Below are positions 42,220-49,935 of a DNA stretch of 64,000 bases, piece by piece. Every line of letters begins with the position of its first letter. Position 1 is the first letter of the stretch. The stretch is from NCBI RefSeq assembly GCF_900095745.1, contig NZ_FMIR01000019.1:186001-250000 (forward strand). Direction: 5' to 3'. Both the position numbers and the translations under genes were made by a program. Below the pieces are notes generated by a model. It ran no database searches, was not told the DNA's origin, and was given only the letters and a program-made list of their open reading frames with translations. The stretch comes from Microbacterium oxydans (GTDB lineage Bacteria > Actinomycetota > Actinomycetes > Actinomycetales > Microbacteriaceae).

Positions 42220-43608
42220 TCACCGGTCGCCGAGGATGCGGCGGATGCGCTCGAGCCGCGAACCGATGTCGCGCTCGGCGCCCAGGTTCTTCGGCTCGTA
42301 GTAGTGCTTGCCGTCGAGCTCGTCCGGCAGGTACTGCTGTGCCACCACGCCGTACTCGCTGTCGTGCGAGTACACGTAACCGCGGCCGTGGCCGAGACGC
42401 TTGGCCCCGGGATAGTGCGCGTCGCGCAGGTGCAGCGGCACACGTCCGAAGCCGCCGGAGCGGATGTCGGCGATCGCGGCATCGATTCCCACATAGGCGG
42501 CGTTCGATTTCGCGGTGGTGGCGAGGTACACGGTCGCCTCGGCAAGCGGGATGCGTCCCTCCGGCATGCCGATGAACGCCACCGCGTCGGCAGCGGCGAC
42601 CGCGATGACGAGACCCTGAGGGTCGGCCAGACCGACGTCTTCCGACGCGGAGATCACCAGGCGCCGGGCGATGAACCGCGGGTCCTCCCCCGCTTCGATC
42701 ATGCGCGCGAGGTAGTGCAGGGCCGCATCGGGGTCGGACCCTCTGATCGACTTGATGAACGCACTGATGACGTCGTAGTGCTCGTCGCCCTGCCGGTCGT
42801 AGCGCAGCAGCGCCTTGTCGACGGCCTGTGCGACGTCGTCGGCGGAGACCTCGGGCACCGTCGCTGCACCGTCTGCCGCGGCCGATTCACTGTCCTCACC
42901 GTCGTCGGAATCACTCTCCGCGGCGGACGCGTGCGAGAGAGCGACGGCGGCGCCGGCCTCGAGACCGGTGAGCGCACGCCTGGCGTCTCCGGATGCGAGC
43001 CGGATCAGCGCGGCCCGCGCCTCGGTGCTCAGTGCGACGGCGCCGTTCAGACCCCGCGCATCGACGACCGCGCGATCGACGAGCACGCCGATGTCGTCGT
43101 CGGTGAGCGGCTGCAGCGTGAGCAGCAGGGAACGCGACAGCAGCGGAGAGATCACGGAGAACGACGGGTTCTCCGTGGTCGCGGCGATCAGGATCACCCA
43201 CCCGTTCTCGACGCCGGGCAGCAGAGCGTCTTGCTGCGCCTTCGTGAACCGGTGGATCTCATCGAGGAAGAGGATCGTGGTCTGACCGTAGAGGTCGCGC
43301 TGCGTGATCGCCTCCTGCATCACCTCGCGCACGTCTTTGACGCCGGCGGTGATGGCGGACAGCTCGACGAAGCGGCGCCCGGACGAGCGCGCGATCGCCT
43401 GCGCAAGCGTGGTCTTTCCGGTGCCCGGCGGCCCCCAGAGGATGATCGAGACCGCTCCGGGCGAGGTCGCCTCCGGATCGGCGAGGGCGACGATGGGAGA
43501 CCCTGCACGCAACAGGTGCCGCTGCCCCGCGACCTCGTCGAGCGAGATCGGGCGCATGCGCACGGCGAGAGGCGTCTGCCCGGAGAGCAGCGCGGCAGGG
43601 GACGTCAT
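42220..43608 (-). CDS. rarA: Replication-associated recombination protein A (RarA/MgsA)
   Basis: AAA+ ATPase acting at stalled replication forks, 462 residues. Walker A is LWGPPGTGKTTLAQ (about residue 60), Walker B LFLDEIHRFTKAQQD, and the arginine and sensor motifs follow. There is a low-complexity acidic insert of about 25 residues (SAAESDSDDGEDSESAAADG) near residue 235. The C-terminal tetramerisation domain includes PEGRIPLAEATVYLA and GVVAQQYLPDELDGKHYYEP. Confidence 0.95.
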   Translation of the reverse strand: MTSPAALLSGQTPLAVRMRPISLDEVAGQRHLLRAGSPIVALADPEATSPGAVSIILWGPPGTGKTTLAQAIARSSGRRFVELSAITAGVKDVREVMQEAITQRDLYGQTTILFLDEIHRFTKAQQDALLPGVENGWVILIAATTENPSFSVISPLLSRSLLLTLQPLTDDDIGVLVDRAVVDARGLNGAVALSTEARAALIRLASGDARRALTGLEAGAAVALSHASAAESDSDDGEDSESAAADGAATVPEVSADDVAQAVDKALLRYDRQGDEHYDVISAFIKSIRGSDPDAALHYLARMIEAGEDPRFIARRLVISASEDVGLADPQGLVIAVAAADAVAFIGMPEGRIPLAEATVYLATTAKSNAAYVGIDAAIADIRSGGFGRVPLHLRDAHYPGAKRLGHGRGYVYSHDSEYGVVAQQYLPDELDGKHYYEPKNLGAERDIGSRLERIRRILGDR

Positions 43609-43661
43609 CCCTCCAGGCTACCGGCGGCCCCCGACACTTCGGACGAGCGGGCGCGTCCCGG

Positions 43662-43667
43662 TAGGCT
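43662..43667 (+). promoter_or_regulatory. Possible -10 box for the 43713 gene
   Basis: TAGGCT on the plus strand with TTCGGA 18 bases upstream, about 45 bases before the ATG, in the divergent gap with rarA. Confidence 0.35.
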
Positions 43668-43712
43668 CTCAGGCGACGCTGCGTACCGGCGTCGGAACGG
43701 GAGATCCAGGGC

Positions 43713-44033
43713 ATGGCCGCACGCGGTTCCAAGAACGCACAGTCACGCACCGCTGCAGAGCGCGCACGACTGCACACCGCGCGCACCCAGTGGCACGACG
43801 GGCAGATCCGGCGCCGCGTCCGCGACAACACGATCGCCGCGATCGTCGGCAGCCTCATCGTCGTCGCCGCGATCGGCAGTCAGGTCGTGCACGCGCAGGT
43901 GACCGCACCGGAGCCGACTCCGACTCCCACCGTCGAGCCGACGACCGCGCCGACCGACGCACCGACGACGGTTCCCACCGACGCGCCGTCGGAGAGCCCG
44001 GCACCGCTCCCCTCCGAGAGCCCCGCCGAGTAG
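43713..44033 (+). CDS. Membrane-anchored protein with Pro/Thr-rich external tail
   Basis: A 106-residue protein. A basic N-terminal 38 residues (RGSKNAQSRTAAERARLHTAR) precede one membrane helix (NTIAAIVGSLIVVAAIGSQVV, about 39-59) and a tail made only of Pro, Thr, Ser, Glu, Ala, Val and Asp with repeats of the kind PTDAP. I recognise no family; it is probably anchored with the tail outside. GGGAGATCCAGGGC lies before the ATG. It may need EF-P less than expected, since prolines are mostly separated. Confidence 0.65.
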   Translation: MAARGSKNAQSRTAAERARLHTARTQWHDGQIRRRVRDNTIAAIVGSLIVVAAIGSQVVHAQVTAPEPTPTPTVEPTTAPTDAPTTVPTDAPSESPAPLPSESPAE

Positions 44034-44054
44034 CGCACCGGGCGACGGGCCTCG

Positions 44055-45293
44055 CTAGCCGCGGTTCGGCAGCACGTACGACGACGGGTCCGCTTCGAGG
44101 CGGGCGCCGACCAGGGTGTGCAGAGCCGGATACGCCGAGGCGTCGCCGACCAGGATCCCCCCGAGCAGCGTGTGTGCGTCTCCCGCCAGAACCAACTTGC
44201 GGTAGACCCCGGCGACGGGATCCGCGTAGAGCACGTCGACCGCGTCCGGCGTCCGAGCGAGCGCGTCCCCGAAGCTCGCCACATCGACGCCGGCCAGGGT
44301 GATGGCAGCGGATTCGTCGAACCCGGCGAACCTCGCGTCGTGTCCGAGAACGCGCCCCACTGCGACTTCGGCCATGTCGCGGGCCGGAGCGACCAGACCG
44401 AATCGGCGTCCGTCGAGACTGGCGACCTCGCCGATGGCCAACACCGATGGATCCGAGGTCCGGCAGGTGTCGTCGATGACGATGCCTCCGTAGGGATGAA
44501 CCGCGATCCCGGCATTGCGGGCGAGCTCGTCGCGGGCTCGCAACCCGACCGTGAACACGACGACGTCGACACGTTGGAAGGAGCCGTCCTGGAACTCGAT
44601 CGCCGTGACGACGCCGGACTCGTCAGGGTCCAGCCGCGTCACGCGTGTCCCCGTGCGCACCGCGATCCCCCGAGCCTGCAGATGGCGCTTCACGATGCTT
44701 CCGGCGGTGCCGTCGAGCTGCGCCTCCATCAGCCGATCCGCGTACTGCACCACCGTGGCATCGACCCCGATGGCCTGCAGCGCCCCGGAGGCCTCGAGTC
44801 CGATGGGGCCGCCGCCGACGACCACCCCGCGCAGATCCCGCTCGAGCTCCGACGCGCGTGCGCCCACGAAGTCACGCAGCGCCTCCGCATCTTCGACGGT
44901 GCGATACGAGAAGCAGCCGGGAAGCCCCGCACCTTCCACCGCCACCCGACCGGCGGAGGCCCCGGTCGCGAGCACCAGGGTGTCGTACCGATGCAGGCGA
45001 CGCGAGCGCGTGCGGACGGTCTTCGCCCGACGGTCGATGTGCAGCACACGATCGTCGAGGACCAACTCGACGCGGTCATTCTCGAATGCCGCGAACGGCA
45101 GCGGGAGGTCGTCAGCCGAACCGCCGAGGAACAGCTCCCGCAGCCGCGTGCGGTCGTACGGGGCGCGCCCCTCGTCGCCGATCACCGTGACCCGCACGTC
45201 ATCGCCCGCCCGCTGCACGAGCTGTTCGACGAAATGCTGGGCCGCCATCCCCGCACCGACGACGACGATCTCGGTGGCGAGTGGATGATTCAT
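44055..45293 (-). CDS. NirB-N-terminus-like FAD/NAD(P)H oxidoreductase
   Basis: A 412-residue flavoprotein, paralogous along its whole length to the first ~410 residues of NirB in this window. The FAD site is VVVGAGMAAQHFVE, the NAD(P) site VVGGGPIGLEASGAL, and the late FAD aspartate region VLAIGEVASLDGRRFG. It ends where NirB continues into the iron-sulfur domains. It could be a NasB-like electron donor for an assimilatory nitrate reductase encoded elsewhere, or a nitrite reductase helper. The start (MNHPLATEIVVVG) follows AGGAG; in-frame codons upstream fall in the promoter. It is divergent from the nitrite channel, and the shared gap carries a GlnR-like site. Confidence 0.85.
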   Translation of the reverse strand: MNHPLATEIVVVGAGMAAQHFVEQLVQRAGDDVRVTVIGDEGRAPYDRTRLRELFLGGSADDLPLPFAAFENDRVELVLDDRVLHIDRRAKTVRTRSRRLHRYDTLVLATGASAGRVAVEGAGLPGCFSYRTVEDAEALRDFVGARASELERDLRGVVVGGGPIGLEASGALQAIGVDATVVQYADRLMEAQLDGTAGSIVKRHLQARGIAVRTGTRVTRLDPDESGVVTAIEFQDGSFQRVDVVVFTVGLRARDELARNAGIAVHPYGGIVIDDTCRTSDPSVLAIGEVASLDGRRFGLVAPARDMAEVAVGRVLGHDARFAGFDESAAITLAGVDVASFGDALARTPDAVDVLYADPVAGVYRKLVLAGDAHTLLGGILVGDASAYPALHTLVGARLEADPSSYVLPNRG

Positions 45294-45333
45294 CGGTACG
45301 GCTCCTGTCGGCGGCGATCGTGCCGTACCCGTG

Positions 45334-45339
45334 ACGCTA
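45334..45339 (-). promoter_or_regulatory. -10 box of the FAD oxidoreductase promoter
   Basis: TAGCGT on the minus strand, placed exactly as the TATCGT of the nirB promoter relative to both the GAAACAC element (8 bases) and the GlnR half-sites (37 bases). Confidence 0.55.
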
Positions 45340-45372
45340 TTCGGCCCGTGTTTCTCGGATGTCACGCGAGAT

Positions 45373-45410
45373 GTTTCGCGCCGCGAACGATCGCATCACG
45401 GATACATAAC
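45373..45410. promoter_or_regulatory. GlnR-type operator between the flavoprotein and the nitrite channel
   Basis: Four half-sites spaced 11 bases apart: GTTTC, CGAAC, ATCAC, ATAAC. Three fit the AC-n9-AC pattern described for GlnR; the first is degenerate. It lies upstream of both divergent genes. Confidence 0.65.
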
Positions 45411-45549
45411 GACAGTCATCTCACACCGCGATGAACGGGAAGTGAGGGATTCGCTCCACAGCCGTAACCTCACGTGCGGCCCCCGGAAACGAGGCTCGCG
45501 CATGCTCGAGTCAGTCGAGCATCCGTGCTCCCGTCCCCGTGGAGGTCCT

Positions 45550-46473
45550 GTGTCCTACATCAAGCCCGCCGAGCTCGCCACACGCATGGTCGATGCCGGC
45601 GCCTACAAGCTGCAGCTGTCGACCCGCGACACTCTGATCCGCGCGTTCATGGGCGCCGCGCTCCTCACCATCGCCGCCGCCTTCGCGGTCACGGTCTCGA
45701 CGCAGACGGGTCAGCCGCTACTGGGCGCCGTCCTGTTCCCGGTCGGTTTCGTGATGCTCTATCTGCTCGGCTACGACCTGCTCACCGGCGTGTTCACGCT
45801 CGGACCGCTCGCCGTGCTCGACCGTCGCCCCGGTGCCACGTTCGGTGCACTGATGCGCAACTGGGGTCTCGTCTTCCTCGGCAACTTCGGCGGTGCCTTC
45901 CTCGTCGCGATCCTCATGGCCGTGTACTTCACCTACGGATTCTCGACCGCACCCAGCGCCGTGGGCGAGGCGATCAGCGAGATCGGCCACGGGCGCACGG
46001 TCGGGTACGCGGATCACGGTGCCGCCGGGATGCTGACGCTCTTCATCCGCGGCGTGCTGTGCAACTGGATGGTCTCCACCGGCGTGGTGCTCGCGATGGT
46101 GTCGGACAGCACGATCGGCAAGATCGTCGCGATGTGGCTGCCGATCATGCTCTTCTTCTACATGGGCTTCGAGCACTCGATCGTGAACATGTTCCTGTTC
46201 CCCTCCGGACTCCTGATGGGCGCCGACTTCACCGTCTGGGACTACCTCGTCTGGAATGAGCTGCCGACGGTCGTGGGGAACCTCGTCGGCGGACTGCTCT
46301 TCGTCGGTCTGCCGATCTACTACACGCACGGCCGCCCGAAGGCGCGGGCCGCACGCGGGGCGCGCCGAACCGAGCGCCGGTCGCGCGTGTCGGTCGTCGA
46401 GATGACCGGAGCGGCCGAGCCGGCAGCGGGCCTCGACACCAGCGCGGCTGAGCGGGAGCCGTCGCGGGTCTGA
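45550..46473 (+). CDS. Formate/nitrite transporter (FNT) family channel, NirC-like
   Basis: A 307-residue inner membrane channel, probably for nitrite given its neighbours. GTG at 45550 (VSYIKPAELATRMVDAG) is preceded by GGAGG; an earlier ATG at 45502 lacks family similarity. Six helices are recognisable, with FNT landmarks FLGNFGGAFLVAIL and LCNWMVSTGVVLAM, and MGFEHSIVNMFLFP. The last 55 residues are a hydrophilic basic tail. Divergent from the NirB-like flavoprotein and followed by a bidirectional terminator. Confidence 0.93.
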   Translation: MSYIKPAELATRMVDAGAYKLQLSTRDTLIRAFMGAALLTIAAAFAVTVSTQTGQPLLGAVLFPVGFVMLYLLGYDLLTGVFTLGPLAVLDRRPGATFGALMRNWGLVFLGNFGGAFLVAILMAVYFTYGFSTAPSAVGEAISEIGHGRTVGYADHGAAGMLTLFIRGVLCNWMVSTGVVLAMVSDSTIGKIVAMWLPIMLFFYMGFEHSIVNMFLFPSGLLMGADFTVWDYLVWNELPTVVGNLVGGLLFVGLPIYYTHGRPKARAARGARRTERRSRVSVVEMTGAAEPAAGLDTSAAEREPSRV

Positions 46474-46492
46474 CCGGGACGAGCACGGAGAG

Positions 46493-46523
46493 GGGGCGGA
46501 TGCTTCGGCATCCGCCCCTCTTT
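46493..46523. terminator. Bidirectional terminator with TTCG loop
   Basis: GGGGCGGATGC and GCATCCGCCCC form a perfect 11-base stem capped by a TTCG tetraloop, extended by CTCT pairing with one bulge and followed by TCTTT. It sits between the convergent FNT channel gene and cbiX. Confidence 0.88.
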
Positions 46524-46539
46524 GCGTGCGCGCTCCGGG

Positions 46540-47217
46540 TCAGGCGGAGCGGAAGCGCTCGATGATGACCTCGGCGATGCGCGGGTCTGCCCCGAGCGGT
46601 GCCGAGACGAGGTCCGCTCCGGATCTCTCCACGAGACCGGCGAAGTACCCCGGCGCGAGGACATGGCTCGCGGCGATCACCCGGGAGGCTCCCCGCTCTC
46701 GCGCGAAGCTCACGGCGTCCGCGATGCGGGGCTCGATCGCCGACGCGTACCCGATCGTGACCGGCACCGGGATCAGATCGGCGAGGTGCGCCGCCGCCCT
46801 GGTGACATCTGCCACCGCCGCAGGATTGCTGGAGCCGGCCGCCGCGAGCACGACGTGGTCGCCCGGAAGCCAGCGATCGTGCACCGCCGTACGCAGCCGC
46901 GCGCGCAGGACCTCGGCGATCAGCGGGTGGGTGCCCAAGGGCTCCCCCTGCCGCACGTTGTCGTACGGACGGACGGCGCTCGCGATATCGACCGCGGTGT
47001 GGAAACCCACGGAGAGCAGCAGCGGCACCACGACGACGTCATCGTCGAGATGCTCCTGTTCGACGACCTCGGGCACCGCCGGTTCCTGCACGTCGACGAA
47101 GGCTTGGACGACGCGGGTGCCCGGGATACGTGCGCGCACGAGATCGACGATGTCTGCGACCGTGCGGCGTCCGGCGGGGGAATCCGTGCCGTGGGAGCAG
47201 GCGACGAGGGTGGTCAT
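46540..47217 (-). CDS. Sirohydrochlorin chelatase (CbiX/SirB type)
   Basis: A 225-residue protein of two CbiX-like halves. The first opens with LVACSHGTDSPAGRRT, the metal-binding histidine region, and VVVPLLLSVGFHTAVDI; the second has VVLAAAGSSNPAAV and ASHVLAPGYFAGLV. It probably inserts iron into sirohydrochlorin to finish siroheme for NirB. It is the last gene of the nirB operon, its ATG overlapping the nnaR stop. The M. tuberculosis pair Rv0259c/Rv0260c has the same arrangement. Confidence 0.88.
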   Translation of the reverse strand: MTTLVACSHGTDSPAGRRTVADIVDLVRARIPGTRVVQAFVDVQEPAVPEVVEQEHLDDDVVVVPLLLSVGFHTAVDIASAVRPYDNVRQGEPLGTHPLIAEVLRARLRTAVHDRWLPGDHVVLAAAGSSNPAAVADVTRAAAHLADLIPVPVTIGYASAIEPRIADAVSFARERGASRVIAASHVLAPGYFAGLVERSGADLVSAPLGADPRIAEVIIERFRSA

Positions 47218-48344
47218 CGGGGTTCCTCCACGGTGAGTCGATAGCCGCGTTTGACGATGGTCTGGATCGCTGCAGCCCCGCCCAGTGCCTCGCGCAGCCG
47301 GGCGACCGCCATCTCCACGGCGTGGGCGCTCTCGCCCCCTCGGGGCAGGGCGAGCCCCAGTTCCTCGCGGGAGAGCACGCGTCCGGCGGCATCGAAGAGC
47401 TCGCTCAGGATGCTCGCACCAGCGCGGGAGAGCGGAACGAAGGCGCCGTCGATCAGGACACCGCCGCTGCGCATCTCCATCGCACCGAGAGCCGTCTGCA
47501 GCTGCGGGGCGGCACCCGAGGCGTAATGATCGACCACGCAGCGCACCAGCGACCCCAAGCGGCCGCGCGCAGCCAGAGTGGCCTTGAGCCCGGCATCCGC
47601 GAGCGGGGCGGCCGTGATCGGTCCGACGGCGGCGAGCAGCAGGCGTCCGGATGCGGCCCGGCGACGGATCGACTCGAGCGCGTCGGCACGGATGGCCGTC
47701 CTCACCCACTCGGCGGCACCGGGTGCGGAGGTGAAGAGCACGGCGTCCACTTCACCAGCTCCCGCCTGCACGACGGAGCGGCGCACGATCTGAGGGTCCG
47801 GCGGCGGCCCCCAGCGATACACGGTGATACTGACCACGTCCGCTCCCAGCCCCGACAGAAGGGTGTCGAGCCCGTCGGCGCCCGCTCCATGATGCTGGAT
47901 CGCGATGCGCCGCCCGGCCACCCCTTCGGCGGCGAGGTACTCCCCCACTTCTGCGGAGGTCTCGGACTCGGCCACCCAATCGGCCACGAAGCCCGCCTGC
48001 TGGATGGCCCCGTGCGCCTTGGGTCCTCGCGCGATGAACTGCGCCCCGGCCAGCGCGCCCGTGAGGTCTTCGGCCAGGTCGTTCTCGTGCGCGGCATCGA
48101 TCCACCCGCGGAAACCCACGCCGGTCGTCACGATCACGATGTCAGGAGGCGACGCGATGAGATCGCGGGTGCGGGCGATGAGCACCTCATCGTCTTCATT
48201 GGGGATGATGCTCAGGGCGGGCGCGCGGTAGACCTGGCCTCCGCGTCGCTCGAGAGCCGAGACGAGATCGCCGGACCGCCTGTCAGCGGCCACGACGATG
48301 GTGCATCCGGCCAGGACCGGAGTCAGTGGAGCACGGATCGTCAC
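47214..48344 (-). CDS. nnaR: NnaR-type regulator: uroporphyrinogen-III synthase-like domain plus winged helix
   Basis: A 376-residue fusion. Residues 1-265 have the HemD fold (VLAGCTIVVAADRRSGDLVSA, VIVTTGVGFRGWIDAA, VDAVLFTSAPGAAEWVR). Residues about 275-376 are an OmpR-type winged helix (GAFVPLSRAGASILSELF, RVLSREELGLAL, ETVKRGYRL-like end AIQTIVKRGYRLTVEE). The combination matches NnaR (SCO2958, Rv0260c, MSMEG_0432), which acts with GlnR on nitrate/nitrite genes. The start is GTG at 48344, overlapping the cysG stop; the long frame upstream is cysG shadow. It may also retain HemD activity; I cannot judge from sequence alone. Confidence 0.82.
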   Translation of the reverse strand: MTIRAPLTPVLAGCTIVVAADRRSGDLVSALERRGGQVYRAPALSIIPNEDDEVLIARTRDLIASPPDIVIVTTGVGFRGWIDAAHENDLAEDLTGALAGAQFIARGPKAHGAIQQAGFVADWVAESETSAEVGEYLAAEGVAGRRIAIQHHGAGADGLDTLLSGLGADVVSITVYRWGPPPDPQIVRRSVVQAGAGEVDAVLFTSAPGAAEWVRTAIRADALESIRRRAASGRLLLAAVGPITAAPLADAGLKATLAARGRLGSLVRCVVDHYASGAAPQLQTALGAMEMRSGGVLIDGAFVPLSRAGASILSELFDAAGRVLSREELGLALPRGGESAHAVEMAVARLREALGGAAAIQTIVKRGYRLTVEEPR

Positions 48345-49576
48345 GCCAGGACAGCCCCGATCGATTCCGATGTCGGGAGCAGCAGCCCCGCGCTCGCGAC
48401 CTCGCCGATCACGATGACCGCCGGATTGCGCAGACCGACGGCCCGCGCATCGGCGACGGCCTGGCCGAGCGTGGTCCGCGTCGTCCGCTGCTGCGCCGTC
48501 TGGCCGCTCTCGACGAAAGCCATCGGCCGATCGGCCCGCACACCGTGCGCGAGTGCCACGGTGACCAGACGTTCGAGGGCGGCCACGCCCATCAGGATCA
48601 CCGTGGTCACCGTCGGGTCGGCCAACGCCGCGAGCGTGCCCTCGCCGATCGCACCCTGACCGTTCACGACGTGGAAAGCCGCGGCCGTGCCTCGATGTGT
48701 GACGGGGATGCCGGCCGCCTGCGGAACGGCGATCGCGCTCGAGATCCCCGGGGTGACGTCGACGGGTATGCCCGCGGCGAGACATGCCTGCATCTCCTCG
48801 CCGCCGCGTCCGAAGACGAACGGGTCCCCGCCCTTGAGCCGGACGACGCGTCGCCCCTCGGCTGCCCGCGCCACGATGATCCGGTTGATCTCGTCCTGCG
48901 GCACGGGGTGCCGCCCGGGAAGCTTCCCCACGTCGATCACCTCGACGTCGGGATCGAGCCCGCGGACGATCTCCGCCGCCGGCCCCAGCCGGTCGGTCAC
49001 GACGACGTCCGCTTCGGCGATCAGGCGCCGCGCGCGCACGGTCATCAGGTCCACAGGCCCCGGTCCGCCTCCCACCAGGTCGACGCGTCCGCTCCGACCG
49101 GCACGGCGCCGCCGCAGGGGCAGGCGGCCGTCGCCCACGAGATCGACGATCGCATCCCGCACGGCGACAGAACGACGCGGGTCCGCACCGACCGTACTGG
49201 TCACCGCGACGGTCACGTCGCCGATCTCGGCCTGTGCGGTGAGCCTGGTCGACCCATGGGCGCCGTCGGATGCATTGATGCAGAGGATCCGCGTGCGCTC
49301 GCAGCGCTCCGCGACATCGCGGTCGACGCGGGCGTCGCCGGTGGCCGCGTGTACGAGCCACGCCCCGGCGAGATCCGATCCGCGGAAGCGACCGGCGCGC
49401 CAGACGAGACCGTGCAGCTCGACCAGCCGCGCGGTGTCCGGATGCAGGACGGGGGCGACGATCCGCACTCGCGCCCCTTCATCGAGGAACCGGCGGATCC
49501 TCTTCGCCGCGACTGCGCCACCACCCACCAGCAGCACGTCGCGTCCAGTGAGGTCGACACCCAACATGACCGTCAT
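48341..49576 (-). CDS. cysG: Siroheme synthase (precorrin-2 dehydrogenase / uroporphyrinogen-III C-methyltransferase)
   Basis: A 411-residue bifunctional enzyme from ATG (MTVMLGVDLTGRDVLL). Residues 1-150 are the NAD-dependent precorrin-2 dehydrogenase (VLLVGGGAVAAKRIRRFL, CINASDGAHG). Residues 165-411 are the SAM-dependent methyltransferase (VDLVGGGPGPVDLMTVRA, VVTDRLGP, RLKGGDPFVFGRGGEE, TPGISSAIAVP). It supplies siroheme for NirB with CbiX as a possible separate chelatase. It overlaps nirD and nnaR by four bases each. Confidence 0.93.
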   Translation of the reverse strand: MTVMLGVDLTGRDVLLVGGGAVAAKRIRRFLDEGARVRIVAPVLHPDTARLVELHGLVWRAGRFRGSDLAGAWLVHAATGDARVDRDVAERCERTRILCINASDGAHGSTRLTAQAEIGDVTVAVTSTVGADPRRSVAVRDAIVDLVGDGRLPLRRRRAGRSGRVDLVGGGPGPVDLMTVRARRLIAEADVVVTDRLGPAAEIVRGLDPDVEVIDVGKLPGRHPVPQDEINRIIVARAAEGRRVVRLKGGDPFVFGRGGEEMQACLAAGIPVDVTPGISSAIAVPQAAGIPVTHRGTAAAFHVVNGQGAIGEGTLAALADPTVTTVILMGVAALERLVTVALAHGVRADRPMAFVESGQTAQQRTTRTTLGQAVADARAVGLRNPAVIVIGEVASAGLLLPTSESIGAVLA

Positions 49577-49935
49577 CGGATCTCCTCGATGTTCAGCTCG
49601 ATCTGACCGTCTCGCACGGTCACGTCCCAGACCCGCAGCGTCGCCGGGGCCTTGCCCTGGGTGTCGAGGCATTCGCCCGTGCGCAGGTCGAAGACCTGCT
49701 TGTGCATCGGCGAGGCCAGCGTCGGCACATCGCCCCGCGTGCCCACGATCCCTCGCGACATCACATGGGCGCCGCTGTAGGGATCGAGATTGGACACCGC
49801 GTGCACCGAGCCATCGGCGAGGAGGAAGAGCGCGATCTGTACGGTGCCGAACAGCGCCGCCCTGCCTCGCTCCACCTCGAGGTCGCTGAGGGCGCACACA
49901 CGAACGCGCGTTCCGGTGTCAGCACTGAGCGTCAT
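49573..49935 (-). CDS. nirD: Nitrite reductase [NAD(P)H] small subunit
   Basis: A 120-residue Rieske-fold subunit. As usual for NirD the iron-sulfur ligands are missing: SNLDPYSGAHVMSRG and ASPMHKQVFDLRTGEC replace the CxH and CxxH motifs. It pairs with NirB and overlaps it (ATGA). Confidence 0.95.
   Translation of the reverse strand: MTLSADTGTRVRVCALSDLEVERGRAALFGTVQIALFLLADGSVHAVSNLDPYSGAHVMSRGIVGTRGDVPTLASPMHKQVFDLRTGECLDTQGKAPATLRVWDVTVRDGQIELNIEEIR

Noticed and set aside
43981..44033. Possible cell-wall sorting or lipobox signal in the Pro/Thr-rich protein
   Set aside because: No cysteine and no LPxTG; it is only a low-complexity tail.
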